This document shows positions 48,027 through 59,589 of a DNA stretch of 64,000 bases, piece after piece (position 1 is the first letter of the stretch; every line of letters starts with the position of its first letter). The stretch is from contig CM025855.1 in NCBI GenBank assembly GCA_003952965.2, positions 18,655,638 to 18,719,637 of the forward strand. Direction: 5' to 3'. The DNA comes from Morella rubra. Lineage: Eukaryota > Streptophyta > Magnoliopsida > Fagales > Myricaceae. A program made the position numbers and the translations under genes. The notes beneath the pieces are model-generated. The model was not told the origin of the DNA, did not search any database, and was given only the letters and a program-made list of their open reading frames with translations.

Positions 48027-49690
48027 TTTGTGCACATATGAGGGCCTCCACTGTTCGAGGAGCCAATGAACTTCGATAAGGGTCTAGAACACGTCCTCTG
48101 GTGCTAAAAGCGGACTCAGAAGATATGTAGAAATTGGGATGGCCATAACATCCCGAGCCATGCGAGCAAGAATAGGATACTTAGATGCATTGGACTTCCA
48201 CCACTGTAAAATATTGAATTCCTCAGTTCTTGCGTCACGACCATCAGTCAAATACTGTTCCACCTTTGATTTGCCATTACCCGTAGATGTAGACTCTTCA
48301 AGCCTTTCAAGGATGCGAGCCAACTTTTGAGGCGAGTTTGATTACCCTCCCTAACATTATGCGTAGGACGAGAAGCTTGAGGTGTTGGTTCAACAGTACC
48401 AAACTTATCAGAATACTCTGCACACAATTGGTCAAACACATTTTTCATAAAGGCGAACATTACATCCCCCTCCTCAGTTGGATAGTTTTGCTTGAACCAA
48501 AGCTCTAAAGTAGTCAGCTTATACCTTGGATCAAGCACCACAACAATAAACAACAACATATTCATTTTATCTTTTCAGCAGATCTCTTAAACCTATCCAT
48601 CTTAGCTGGAGAAGAACTCACATACCTCATTGCATTGCACACCTTTATAATAAACTCATCATATTCTTTCAATCCCTCATTCACTACAAGGTTCAAAATA
48701 TGGGCACAACACCTTATATGGAGAAATTGTCCATCAAGGGCGATGTTGGGTTTCAAGCGCCTCTTCAAAAATTCAAGTGCAACATCATTTGAAGAGGCAT
48801 TATCAACCGTGACAGTAAAAATCTTACTAGCAATACCCCACTCAAGAAGACACGCCTCAATATTCATCCCAAGTGTATCTCCTTGGTGATTAGCAACCAA
48901 ACAAAAGTTGATAATTCTCTTATGCAATTTCCAATCATCATCAATGAAGTGTGCAGTGAGACACATATAATTCAAGTTCTGATTAGAAGTCCAAGTGTCG
49001 TAGTGAGACAAACTCTACTAGAAAGTGACTTCAAAGATTTTTTCAACTTTGCTTTCTCTACATTGTAGATCTTGAAACAATCCCTAGCAACCGTTATACA
49101 AGATGACATCTGAAATCTAGGTTCAAACTTCTTCAAAAGCCTCATAAACCAACAACCCTCAACAACTCTAAATGGGTGTTCATCACCAATAACAAACTCA
49201 GCAATTGCTTGTCGAAGCTCCTCAGCATTGTACCTATGCATGATCATAGAACTAGAACTATTCCCCTCCCCCTTAGGTTTCTTATCAAAGCTCAATGTGG
49301 GCTGATTTTTATCAGCCACCCAAACTGATAAGGGTATTTTTTACACTGATTCTCCAAGTGGGTTATCATCGATGAAGTTCCATTTCTCTTAGAATGACAA
49401 TAATATTGTTTCCCACAATAGTTACACGCAGCTTTAGGTGAATGAGCAGGCAAACCCTCAACCTTTGTAAAATATTCCCATACTAATGAAGCAATCTCTA
49501 GACTCTTTCCTTTTAGCAAAAGGTCGACTAGTAGGGGCAGTATTAGTACTAGGGTTATCGTCATCAAGATCAATATGCACCCCATCCAACTCATCTTTAA
49601 TATCAATCACATTCTTGGGAGTCTCATTATTAGGGTACTTGTTGGATCAGCAAATCATCATACAAACCTAACCCTAAATTCATCCAAATC
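48027..49690 (-). pseudogene. hAT transposase with BED zinc finger, frameshifted
   Basis: Read right to left: acidic leader (DELDGVHIDLDDD near 49590), BED zinc finger (49292-49500: VWEYFTKVEG, ACNYCGKQYYCHSKRNG, THLENQC), RICESLEEPER/DAYSLEEPER-like middle (MSHYDTWTSNQNLNYMCLT; HFIDDDWKLHKRIINFC; VTVDNASSNDVALEFLK; IRCCAHILNLVVNEGLKEYD), and the C-terminal dimerisation region (LQWWKSNASKYPILARMARD, AIPIS, then SESAFSTRGRVLDPYRSSL in another frame, ending ALICAQN-stop near 48027). At least five frame changes separate these parts, while the catalytic-type residues and the zinc ligands are still recognisable. It cannot make a full transposase as sequenced. Confidence 0.9.
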
Positions 49691-50416
49691 CAACATCAAA
49701 TCAACCCTGACCTCCGATCTCCACAGAACCAACATAATCCTAACTTCCAATCTCTGTCATAAACTAACTGTAACTTAGTAAAATGGAAATACAAATACTA
49801 AACTGATTTGATTCTCTTCAACAACAATACAAAGAAATTATCAGCAACTTTTCAAATCAACAACTCTGTAAAATGCAAATCTTCAAACAACCTAATAAAC
49901 AAAACGGTTAATGGTAATTTGTAAATATCAAATCTGGAAAAAATGAGCAAATATCAAAGATTCAAACGAGCAATATCTGTAACTGTAAATATCAAACGAG
50001 CAATATTTTTATACGAATTTCCACAAGACATAACTAAGTAATTTATAGCAACAACAACCAGCAACTAAGATATTAAACAACCTAAACAAATAAAAAAAAA
50101 ACCTAAATCAACCTAGGCGACGAATCTGCTCTAAACCAGAATCAACCTAACCAAATCATGAATTGGGACAAATAATTTAGAAGTCCAAAAAAACCATCGT
50201 ACCTTGATGGAATTGTAAAGATTCGGCACTGATTTTCGCGATGTTCCACGATAAACCAATGAAATGAAGCTCCTCGTTCTTGTCATAAATGGGGAGAGAG
50301 AGAGACGACGACGACGGCAGTCGGGGTGTGGGGCGTCTACTAGGGTTTCAATTTTGAGAGAAAGGGGTGAAGTGTGAACTGTGAAGGAGGGGGGCGTCGG
50401 GGGAAAGATTCGAAAG

Positions 50417-52721
50417 TGTAATAGCCCAGACCATTAAGACCTCAAGTGTTTTCTTATAGTAATTGACACAACTATTAAAGCTGAGGTTACAGCCTATGGA
50501 AGGATCGACAAAGCAACAAGATACTAAGCAAAACACAAGTAGAATATTTTATTAATACCGAAGTATTACAAAAGAGAACCCACTTCTTATAATGTATACT
50601 TTAAAGTATAAAAAGAAAACTACAGTGAAAAGAAAACTAAGAAAACATAAAACCGAAGATTTTAATCCTCGTTGTCTGAGTCGCTCAGGTCTGAGATGTT
50701 GACATAGTTATAAGTGTGTGAGGTAATCTATCTATATCCTTGCCCTTCTATCAGCACATGTAAGTCTCGGGTAACATAGATGTGAAAATTCAACTCCAGG
50801 TTAATACTGCCATGTTTAATGGCCTTGGTGAATTCACCTAGATAAACCTCAGACATCTGCTAAAAAAATTTAACAAACAATGGTGAGTCCAAATGACTCA
50901 GTAAAGCCATCAGTTAGTACAACAAAATAGCAGATACAATAAAAGATATTGAAGAAACCGTTCATCAATAAAATCTCAACAGAAGAAGAAAGTAAAAGAA
51001 AAGACTCAGTTTTTTTAAAAATGATCTTTTCAATTCTCAACCACCACTACTCTCAATCCTAGAGTGAATCACTGGGCCAGAGTGACGAGTTACAAGTAAC
51101 CTTCGTATCTTTGCAGCAGTACTCCCAGAGTACAATACGGTCTAACTCCCAGAGTAAGTTATCCTAACAAAGGATCTTTCCGCATACGACGGAGAGGCCA
51201 GATGTCACAACAAGTGGAACACATCCTCTTGTGCACAGTACTGTCACGTCTTCATAGTATACGTTAAGTATACATGTCTCATGTCAACACCTATACATAT
51301 CATTCATGATATGCAACACCTTAACCATACTTGAACCTCAACCACATCCCTTTCCAAAGTACAAGATTAAGTATGCATGTCTCATGTCAACGCCTATACA
51401 TTTTATTCATGATATGCAACACCTTAACCCTTCCTTGGAAAGCATAGAAACATGATAAAACATTATTCAAAAGAAAGTGTTGTGAAGGAAAAAATAATAA
51501 CTTGATTTCTCGGTTAAAAAGGGGCTTAATCACCAAGTAGAAAACACCAATTTTGACATAAAGAGTTTTGAAATCATAAGAAATATTCAAAAAAATATGT
51601 TCAAGCTTTGAAAAACATCTTTTGGGAAATTTTTTGAAAAGAAACGGATCAAAGTTTGAAAAATAACTTGAAAACGAATTAAACTTTGAAAATGATACTT
51701 TTTCGAAAAGACGAGCTTGTTCTTCGTTAAGAACACTACAAAGAACATGAAGAATAGAAAGAACGAAACAACATCAAGAGATGCTAGAATAAGAAATACA
51801 AGAGATTCACACAAATCATCTTGAAAACTTTTGAATCGAAATCAAAGATAACCAACTAACTTTACCTCTAATCGAGCTTGATCTTCGCTAAACTTCACTA
51901 AGTGATTTCTTCCTTATTCCTCTAACTTCACTTCACTTCTAATCTCAAGTTTAACTCACAATTATCAAAGGAGCTAGTGTAAGTTCTAATGGCCGGACCC
52001 CTTATATATAGGTAAACTCGGCTTGTAGCATTCCGACACGTGTCCGACTCTGTGACTCAAAAGGCTACTTCGACCTAGAGACAACACCCAGCAACCCCAA
52101 GCTGCTGTTGAGCATGCCTATGCCCAAAATTCTCCTTGTAGCCTTAGTGAGTCGCCGCTTAGATCCATCGGTGGTCAACACCTTGAGCTGCCTAGGGTAT
52201 TGCCTTTTTCGTCGTGCTTTCTAACTTGATTCGTCGTGCTTCTAGCTTTGATTTGTCATGCTATCTAGCCCTCACATGTGTCACTCTCTAGGGCAACCGA
52301 AATTCTCATTGCTTAATGGATAAGTCTTGCTAATTGCTTCATTAATTTGCCGATGATCGCTAAACAACCTACTTGCTTCTGAAAAAAATAAAAAGTCTCC
52401 AAATTTGAACCATAACCTTGTGGATAATCCCCCAACATATTAAAAGAATAAAAATCATGTGGTTCGATTTTCGAGACAAAAACGTCCTACTAGCTTAAAA
52501 AATTAAATTGATCCAATACGTGCTCCTCAATATCTTGAACAACAACTTAGTTACATGCGAATTCCAAATCTCACTAAATAATGTCCAAATCAAGGTTTTG
52601 AACTTAGTTCATCACGTACTAATAATCTCATTAGTCACTAAGTACCTACTAATGCACTACTAATCACAAACAAGATATCATAGACAATATGTATGTTATG
52701 CTATAAGCTCGGGGTATGACA
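50417..52721 (+). mobile_element. Solo LTR (2.3 kb) nested in the hAT element
   Basis: Begins TGTAATAGCCCAGACC and ends CTCGGGGTATGACA, with the 5 bp direct repeat GAAAG on both sides (50412-50416 and 52722-52726). TG...CA ends, a 5 bp duplication and no internal coding region fit a solo LTR, probably Gypsy type from the end sequences. A TATA box (TTATATATAGG, near 52002) would start transcription about 700 bases before the right end, suggesting + orientation. A direct repeat of 103 bp occurs at 51264 and 51367 (GTCTCATGTCAAC, CATGATATGCAACACCTTAA). Confidence 0.88.
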
Positions 52722-53034
52722 GAAAGAAAGGGAATTGGGAGGAGGAGACAATGTCGTCTCACTCCACTTAATATTAAAAAAAAAAAAAACACGAAATCCC
52801 CCTTATACCCTCGGTTTGATTCGGGGATATTTGGGGCCGACAGCCAAACTGGGCTGGCCAAAAAACGATCGGCCCAGTCGGTTTCTGGCCGGTTTGGGTC
52901 GGCCTGATCAGTTTTGACCCAAATATGTACACCCCTAATACAAACACGTGAAGATGTACATGTTCTTCCATGCTTAAATATAGGATAAAAAAAAAAAATT
53001 TAAAACTTAATGCACGACAATATAAAAGAAATTG

Positions 53035-53190
53035 CTGATCTCATTAGGCCACCTCCTCTCTCTTTGAGGGGAGTGTTCCCGTGTCTCGAGCTCTGTGGTA
53101 ATTATCTTTGGGTGTAGATGGGGCTGCCCCTAACTTCGTGTATTCTTTAGGAGTTGTTAATGAAGTATTGCTTAACAAACAAACAAAAAA
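53035..53190 (+). mobile_element. Probable LINE 3' end fragment
   Basis: Ends AGTATTGCTTAACAAACAAACAAAAAAG after a TTCTTTAGGAGTTGTTAATG stretch that resembles plant LINE 3' tails. No coding part or target duplication was found. Confidence 0.35.
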
Positions 53191-53272
53191 GTTCGCCCGA
53201 TCTCGTCGCGACCAACTCCAGGAATAAAAAATATATAAAAAAAAAATTTATATATGTTTTTGAGGAATATGA

Positions 53273-53746
53273 TAATCACATCCGCATGTGAGATTATTTG
53301 AAACCATTCTACGATGAAGACAACAATGCTAGACAGTTTCGATTGGAGTTAGAACTTACGAATTACAATCAATGCAAATTTTTTGTATTCATAAGTATTA
53401 TTAAGGGTTCTTGAATTTCTAAACTGGATGTTCTAATATTGTCTCTACAGAAGTTCCTATAGCAGCTCTTTTAGTACTTCAACAAGTTCATGAAACTGTA
53501 GGGGCAATTAGTTTCTAATGAAGCTCCACCCAGAATTTGAGGTCAGTTGGTCATTATTGATGAATCGAGACCATCTATTCCTTCTCTGGATGTTTGTTTT
53601 GGTGAATTACTGTGTGAAGAAGAGCATATAATTACACAAGCTTCTTTGGAGCGGGAGACGATACCATTTAGTGCTGCTTTTACCATTGCTTAGGCGGCTC
53701 AAGGAAAAGGTAAGAATATAGACATGCACAAAGTTGAGTGCTGCAG
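53273..53746 (+). pseudogene. Copia gag relic, cut at its zinc knuckle
   Basis: Degenerate gag of the UBN2 type: FRLELELTNYNQC (near 53340), PSIPSLDVCFGELLCEEE (near 53575-53625), ITQASLERETIPFSAAF, then AAQGKGKNIDMHKVECCS, which is the run-in to the zinc knuckle, where the reading stops at a poly-T boundary (53747). Several stops are present. Confidence 0.72.
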
Positions 53747-54276
53747 TTTTTTTTTCCTAAGCAAACGTGAACTTCATTTCACAATAGGGATTACATCAGT
53801 ACAAAATACAAACAGGCCTCCAAGACCAATTACAAGAAATAGGGGCATAAAGTCAAATACAACAATCTTTAAGGCCCAAAAGGCTGTACACCTATTAGCC
53901 ATAAAGGCTTGAATCCAAATGGTTACGAAGACCTCATATAGATGGGTCAGAAGGCCCATAATTTTAAAACAAGTCCAAAGACTTAACTTCACCCCAAGAG
54001 GTGGTCACCGAAGTAGGAGGTGGTCGAGCACCTCGTTTCCACTTCCCCGAAGGCTTGTTGACATTAGCACAACCAAAAGAGGACTTGGTGGTCCAAGGCA
54101 AAAAGTGGCAAAGTAGAGCTGCTGGCTATCCGCAAGATGAAGCTTCAGGGCTATTGAAAATGGCCAAAATGTGCTTGTTCTCCGGAAGACACCAAATAAG
54201 GGTGGTCACAGCAAGATCCTTCCAACAAAAACACACTGAAATGAAATGCTTAGACATAAAGAAAAATAACAAAACA
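53747..54276 (-). mobile_element. LINE 3' end on the minus strand
   Basis: On the minus strand this reads through GGCCTGTTTGTATTTTGTAC and GAAATGAAGTTCACGTTTGC into a poly-A tail (the T run at 53747-53756), a typical plant LINE 3' end. It probably belongs to the minus-strand LINE at 54947-59040, separated from it by CACTA-like sequence, though it could be a separate copy. Confidence 0.5.
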
Positions 54277-54660
54277 CACTACTAGAAATTGTCGCTAAGG
54301 GTAGGTATCGGAACAGATGATTCAGTACCCATCAGAACCATATTTTTCATTCCGGTTCTATTAGTGGGCCTATTCGCCTAGATTTTGTTTAGGCCAAAAT
54401 GATTTTTTAAGCATTTTGGGCCAGAAAATGAGCTTTTTATTTCCTGTTATACATCAATAAATAACCATTCATCAAATAATCTAAATTCAAAGAGGCAAAT
54501 TCTAAATAAAATTACAATGTTCTTTGAAATTTTAAAAAACAAGAAAAAGATAGAGATTAAGGACATCCAATGATCCAAATTCCAAGCTCAACCAAGTTTC
54601 ATCCGACTATCCAAGCTTCAACATGTTTAGCATATGTTTGTCCCACCTTAGTGGTGCCCC
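54277..54660. mobile_element. CACTA transposon terminus (left end type)
   Basis: CACTACTAGAAATTGTCGC fits the CACTA terminal consensus, followed by subterminal sequence with inverted GGTACTGA-like motifs (GGTAGGTATCGGAACAG; GTACCCATCAGAACC; ATTCCGGTTC). No matching right end with the same subterminal motifs was found, so the element is truncated; its right border is a guess. Confidence 0.5.
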
Positions 54661-55049
54661 GGAATATGTAAGTAATACACTCGAATGCAAAAACTTCGTT
54701 GCTATGAAAACCATATTAAAGAAAGACATCCATTTATCACAAAGGATTACATGAATAAATTGATTCAGCCAAGAAAGCCCCTTCACATAAAAGCCAATTA
54801 GGTTCTTCTAATCAGTCACGAGTCCCATCGACCAAACATCAGAAAAAAACCAAGAAATTCTTTCGACATGAACGACACTGATGTAGTGCAAGCAAACTAA
54901 ACTTTAGAAATTAAAGAAACGAGAAAATTCTTACCTTTACTTCCACCTATACACCAGTGGACAGAGGCTCGACGACCAAACAATCGATAACCAACCTCCC
55001 TGTTTCCCAAGTGAGAAATACGTGTCTAATTCCTCTAGAAGTCAAAAAC

Positions 55050-55180
55050 CCTTTTAAAAAATTAATACCGAACCGGAATTCTCGATTCCGATTCTGAAAA
55101 ACCATGAAAATGTTATTCGGTTCCGGTACCGGATACGGAATTTTCGGATTGAGCCGGAAAATTTCCCCACCCTTAACTGC
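55050..55180. mobile_element. Small hAT-like insert inside the LINE RNase H region
   Basis: The RNase H reading breaks after ALWAAVK and resumes at FLTSRGIRHVF. The segment between is rich in GAACCGG/CCGGTACCGG and ends in CCCCACCCTTA, like the outer part of hAT-type non-autonomous elements. Only one end is visible and the other appears lost. The open frame happens to read through it. Confidence 0.4.
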
Positions 55181-57429
55181 CGCCCATAGAGCAACAGTCT
55201 TGCCAGCCAAAGGATCTTGTGAAGGGATACTACGCTCTGTGTACACTGTAAAGAAAAAGCCTTCGAAGTCCCGAACCATGACTGCCAAGATCGAGTGAGA
55301 AGATCTCACAGCAACATCCATGTTGCATTTCCAAGACCCCACTGGAAGGGGCTGCTAAACCACACCACTAGCCTTTTCAACTTCACTCCAAGATAAGAAG
55401 TGATCCAAATATCTACACTGAATTGATTGAATAACAGTCATCGAATCCACATCAACCTGATTGTGTACCACATCATGTCTGAGATACCATATAGAGTCTA
55501 AGATAATAGCAGTACGGAGGATAAAATTACGACAATCAGATTTTGGAATTCCAAAATTTCAGGCATGCAAATTATGCAAGATAAGATCTGCAATTGTCAT
55601 ATTCAAAACCTATCAATGAAAATAGGCCAGACCGACCCTCTCCATACCACCTTGGTCACCTAACATCGTAAGAACAAAAGCTCTGCTGTTTCCACCTCCA
55701 TCCCACACAAGGGACATCAACTCATCACAATTGTGCCACAGCCCTACGAAAAGAAAGTGCAGATTGAGTACATTTCCACAAGAATAGCTTGAGTCGGTCA
55801 TGGATAGATAGTTTTCACAACCGAGACCAATCTTTGCCTTGGAGGGTTGTCAAATATTAACGGGCCAACTCTTAATGCTTGCATAAGCACTAGCCACCGA
55901 AAAATTACCCTTAGAGTTAGGAGTCCAGATCCGTTAATTATCCCTTAGAGAAACAAATTTCGGTAAGAAGCAAATGGCAACAGCCAACTACGCATCAAAA
56001 AGAGGCTCAATGAGGTTTACATCCCGCTCATTGGTTGTCGAGTCAACAATTCCCAAACAAATTCAACCTGAGACATTGCGGGAACCATACCAACATGTTG
56101 TGGCCAAAAATCAGGGGTACTGGGTAGCCAAGGATTCTCCCATGTACAAACCCTTACCCCACGACGAGGAAGATAGCAAACTCATTGCATTAGGATGTCC
56201 TTAATCAACTAGATACCTTGCCACATCCATGACGCATTGGCCTTGTACTCCTCCGAATGTAACTGCCGTCCATCCATATATTTTCAGTTCACTGCTTGCA
56301 CCCATCTTTTCAAGGCTGTGAATATAAACTCCACCTGAGTTTAGCAATTAAGGTGCGGTTCATGTCATGCATTAGCCTCAAACCAAGCCCTTCACCTTCC
56401 TTTGGTTGACATTTTGATGCCCAAGCCTTCGGGGAGAAACGATGTTTGTGTCTTATCACTAAAGTCAATTTTTTTGCATAAACGATCTAGCTCCTCACAC
56501 CAACCTTTAGGCATAAGGAAGGTGGACATATGGTAAAGAGGCATTGCAGTAGTCACAATTTTGAGCAGGACAGACTGACCAGCTTGGTACAACACCTTCG
56601 CTTTCCATCCAACAAGCTTACCCAAAAAAATCTTGTCTCTGATATGACTAGAATTCATCCTCTTGGATTTGGGCAGATAGAGTGGGAGGCCCAAATATTT
56701 ATTCCCTGGCCTCATTTCTTTCAATTGTAGAACCCGTAGGATACATGATTTTACCTCTGCATGAATGTTTTTGCTAAATGCAACAGAAGATTTCTGCCTA
56801 TTAATCGACTGCCCAAACCATGTGAAGTAGTGACTCATATGTCATTTAGCTCTTGTGCCTCCCTTCCATTGGCTCTACAGAACAAAATAATTTCATCAGC
56901 AAACATTAATTGAGAAATGAGCTTTGCACCTCTAGTCACTGGAATGCAATGTAAAGTCCCCAAGCTTCAGATCTAACATTATCTGAGAGAACATTTCGGA
57001 ACACAAGATAAATAAATACCGCAAAAATGGGTCACCTAATCCGCGCCCTGGTAGAAATCGGCCATACGGGCTGCCGTTCAAAAGTAGCGAGTATGACACT
57101 GTAGTCACACACTGCTCAATCCACCTTACCCATACCTTCGGAATGCCAAAACAGTGCAGCACCTTGAGGAGAAAGCCCCATTCGTGCCGATCATAGGCCT
57201 TCTGCATGTCCAATTGAACTGCCATTAACCCTTTGCGATCGAATTACTGCTTCATTAAATGAAAGATTCCATGGGCGAGTATAGAATTGTCATGGAAGGA
57301 TTTGCCCGGGGAAAACGCTTCTTGAGGAAATGATACCAACACATTTGTCAATGGTTTTAACCGGTTGACCATCACTTTCGCAATAACTTTGTACACAACT
57401 TTAGCAACGTGGGCTTTTGAAATAAAAAA

Positions 57430-58013
57430 CTAATAAAAAGCCTCAACGTAACCTTATCAAAAATATAAGTGAGAAAATAAATCTGCCCAATTGGGTCTTT
57501 CCACAGTAATGTAAGTTTATAGATCGAACTACTTAAATCTTTTGTCTCACTTATCTATTTTCTCCCTCTCTTAGTATGAATAATTTTTTATTAGTTTAAA
57601 TTTTTTATTTCTCACATAGTATCAGAGCCAAGGTCCTAAGTTCGAGACTTGACTCCGCACTCTATCCTAATTTCAATTAAATATTGCACGTGTTGGGCCT
57701 CCTAATTAAAGGAGTCCGGCCCACACATGAGGAGGAGTGTTAGACAATATATTCACATAATAAAATCTTCCTCTTCCTATCAGCTTAAGCTTTTGGGATG
57801 AGTGGTAGATTCACATGGTATCAGAGTAAAATATTTCTGAGCTTGGTCTACTTGTTTATGTTTCCCAGTGTTGTCCACGTGCATGGGTCATGTTCATTCG
57901 GCCTGCACGTAAGAGGGAGTGTTAGAGTCTCACATTGTTTAGGGACCACTTAATCTTATGCTTCATATACCTGTTAAGCCACCTCCTCCCATTGCCAATT
58001 GATTTTGGGATTG
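57430..58013. mobile_element. TRIM-like LTR mosaic interrupting the LINE
   Basis: Interrupts the RT reading frame. Two LTR ends followed by initiator-Met primer-like sites are visible: CTCACA then TAGTATCAGAGCC at 57611-57629, and TTCACA then TGGTATCAGAG at 57810-57826. Two purine tracts followed by TGTTAGA starts are also visible: GAGGAGGAG-TGTTAGA (57729-57744) and AAGAGGGAG-TGTTAGA (57911-57926). The pattern LTR-primer site-interior-purine tract-LTR thus occurs twice in a row. No coding capacity. The three LTR parts differ in sequence, so different TRIM families may be joined. Confidence 0.55.
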
Positions 58014-59589
58014 TCTTGGTTAGGTAGCAGAACAATAAAGGAATAATTGAGTTCCTTAAGCAGAGTGCCAGGAAGGAAAAATGGCTCACTATATTAACCA
58101 AAGCATCCTTCACTATTAACCAGTAATGCTGATAAAATAAACCCGTCATTCCATCGGGGCTAGGCACTTTCGAAGCCCCAATTTGAACAAGGCTGTCTGA
58201 ATTTCCCAGTCCTTCGGGATAGTTACAAGCTGCTGTTGAGTATCATCTAAAAGGACAGGTGGAATTAGTTCTTCGCGCATTGCCTATACCTCGGGATTAT
58301 CGAATATGAAAACTCTTTGAAAATGGTTTACAATATAGCTACCAATTGCTTCCTTTCCTCTAATCCAAGCACCAACAGTAGTTTTAAGCGCATCCAACGA
58401 GTTACGTCTGTGCCTAATCACCGTTGACAAGTGAAAAGCCTCATATTGAGGTCACGGGTAGTCAACCAAGTTGCACGAGATTTCTGCCGCCATAAATCTC
58501 CCTCCATTTTTTGGACCATTGTTATTTCTTGCCTGAGCAGAAACTCACGGTCTGTTTCATTCACCTTCCTATTAGTACTCTGTATCCAGTTAAGCTCCTC
58601 TTCAAGTTGTTTAAGGCGCACTGTATTAACCCGAATGTCTCCCTATTCCATTTCCTGGGTCGTTGCCTAGTGGCCTTCACCTTTTAAAACAATGTGAAAG
58701 CAGGGGAACCCAACACAGGTTAATCCCACGCTTCACGCACAACATCCTTACTTCACAAGTCCCGAGTCCAAAATGCCTACAAACGAGATGGTTTTAGACC
58801 CATCGGCTCATCCCTGCACGTACCAAGACCAATGTTGAGTGGTCTAACATAGTACGTTATAGATTCTTGATAATCCCTGTAGGCCAAAGCAACATCTACT
58901 CAGGATTAGCAATGCCTTTGTCAAGTTTTTCCGTATCAAAGTTCGGCCTATTCTCCTATTCGACCACGTGAAAGGCCCACCAGAGAAACCTAAATCTACC
59001 ATCCCATGAATTAATTACAGTTGGTAGAATCCATTACCAGAAGAAGATTTAACTGGTCACCCATCATCCCATGAATCTTCTTGTAATCTCATTCTTACAC
59101 CTATAAATATACAAGTTTGTCCCACGGGCCGAGCCTTCCCACAATAAATGTAAATTCGAGTCCAATTGCTAAAAATGTAAAACGATGTGTGTGATAACCG
59201 ATTGGACGTCAAACAGTGCCAGTTGGTCAGCACGGGGACGATGGCCCCCGAACTAGAAAACCTAAAAGTCACATATCTCACCCAAAATTCTCTAAACCAC
59301 TCCCAAAACAGTGCTAACAATGTCAAGTACGTATTAAAACTAAAATAAACCTAAATTATCCGTCCAAATGAGATTTGAATCAAATTAATGTACTTTAAAA
59401 ACTGGTAAAAACATAAAAAAAAAAAATACATACTTGAAACATGGAGGAGACTAGAAATGAGTCTGGATGTTGCTTGAATGAATATAAAATGCACAATGCA
59501 GGAGAGTTTGAGAGCCTTTTGGATAAAATTTCGAGCCGTTTGAGGAAAAATGGTGTTCGGGTATTTTTCTTAAAATTCCTTGACATGTT

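Larger units (their letters stand above)
47279..52937. mobile_element. hAT transposon with broken transposase, split by a solo LTR
   Basis: Starts TAGGGCTGAAAACTGAC and ends ATGTACACCCCTA; the 8 bp direct repeat ATACAAAC stands on both sides (47271-47278 and 52938-52945). Without the nested LTR (50417-52721) and its duplicated 5 bp the element is about 3.35 kb, a normal hAT size. It encodes a transposase on the minus strand, so its 5' end is on the right. Its termini match the non-autonomous element at 9667-11852. One end base differs (TAGGGCTG against TAGGGGTG), which may reflect decay. Confidence 0.93.
54947..59040 (-). pseudogene. Decayed LINE on the minus strand
   Basis: Read from 59040 leftwards: end of the endonuclease (VDLGFSGGPFTWSNRRIGR near 58985-58930), linker (NWIQSTNRKVNETDREFLL, GDLWRQKSRATWLTTRD; 58621-58418), start of the RT (SPDGMTGLFYQHYW; 58167 onward), a break of about 580 bases, then the RT core (AHVAKVVYKVIAKVMVNRLK near 57410, LDMQKAYDRHEWGFLLKVL at 57210), KYLGLPLYLPKSKRM (56690), and RNase H (GSWKCNMDVAVRSSHSILA, 55340; GIRHVFLTWETGRLVIDCL, about 55040-54985). 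Stops and frame changes are frequent. The 5' part, with ORF1 and most of the endonuclease, is missing. Confidence 0.88.
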
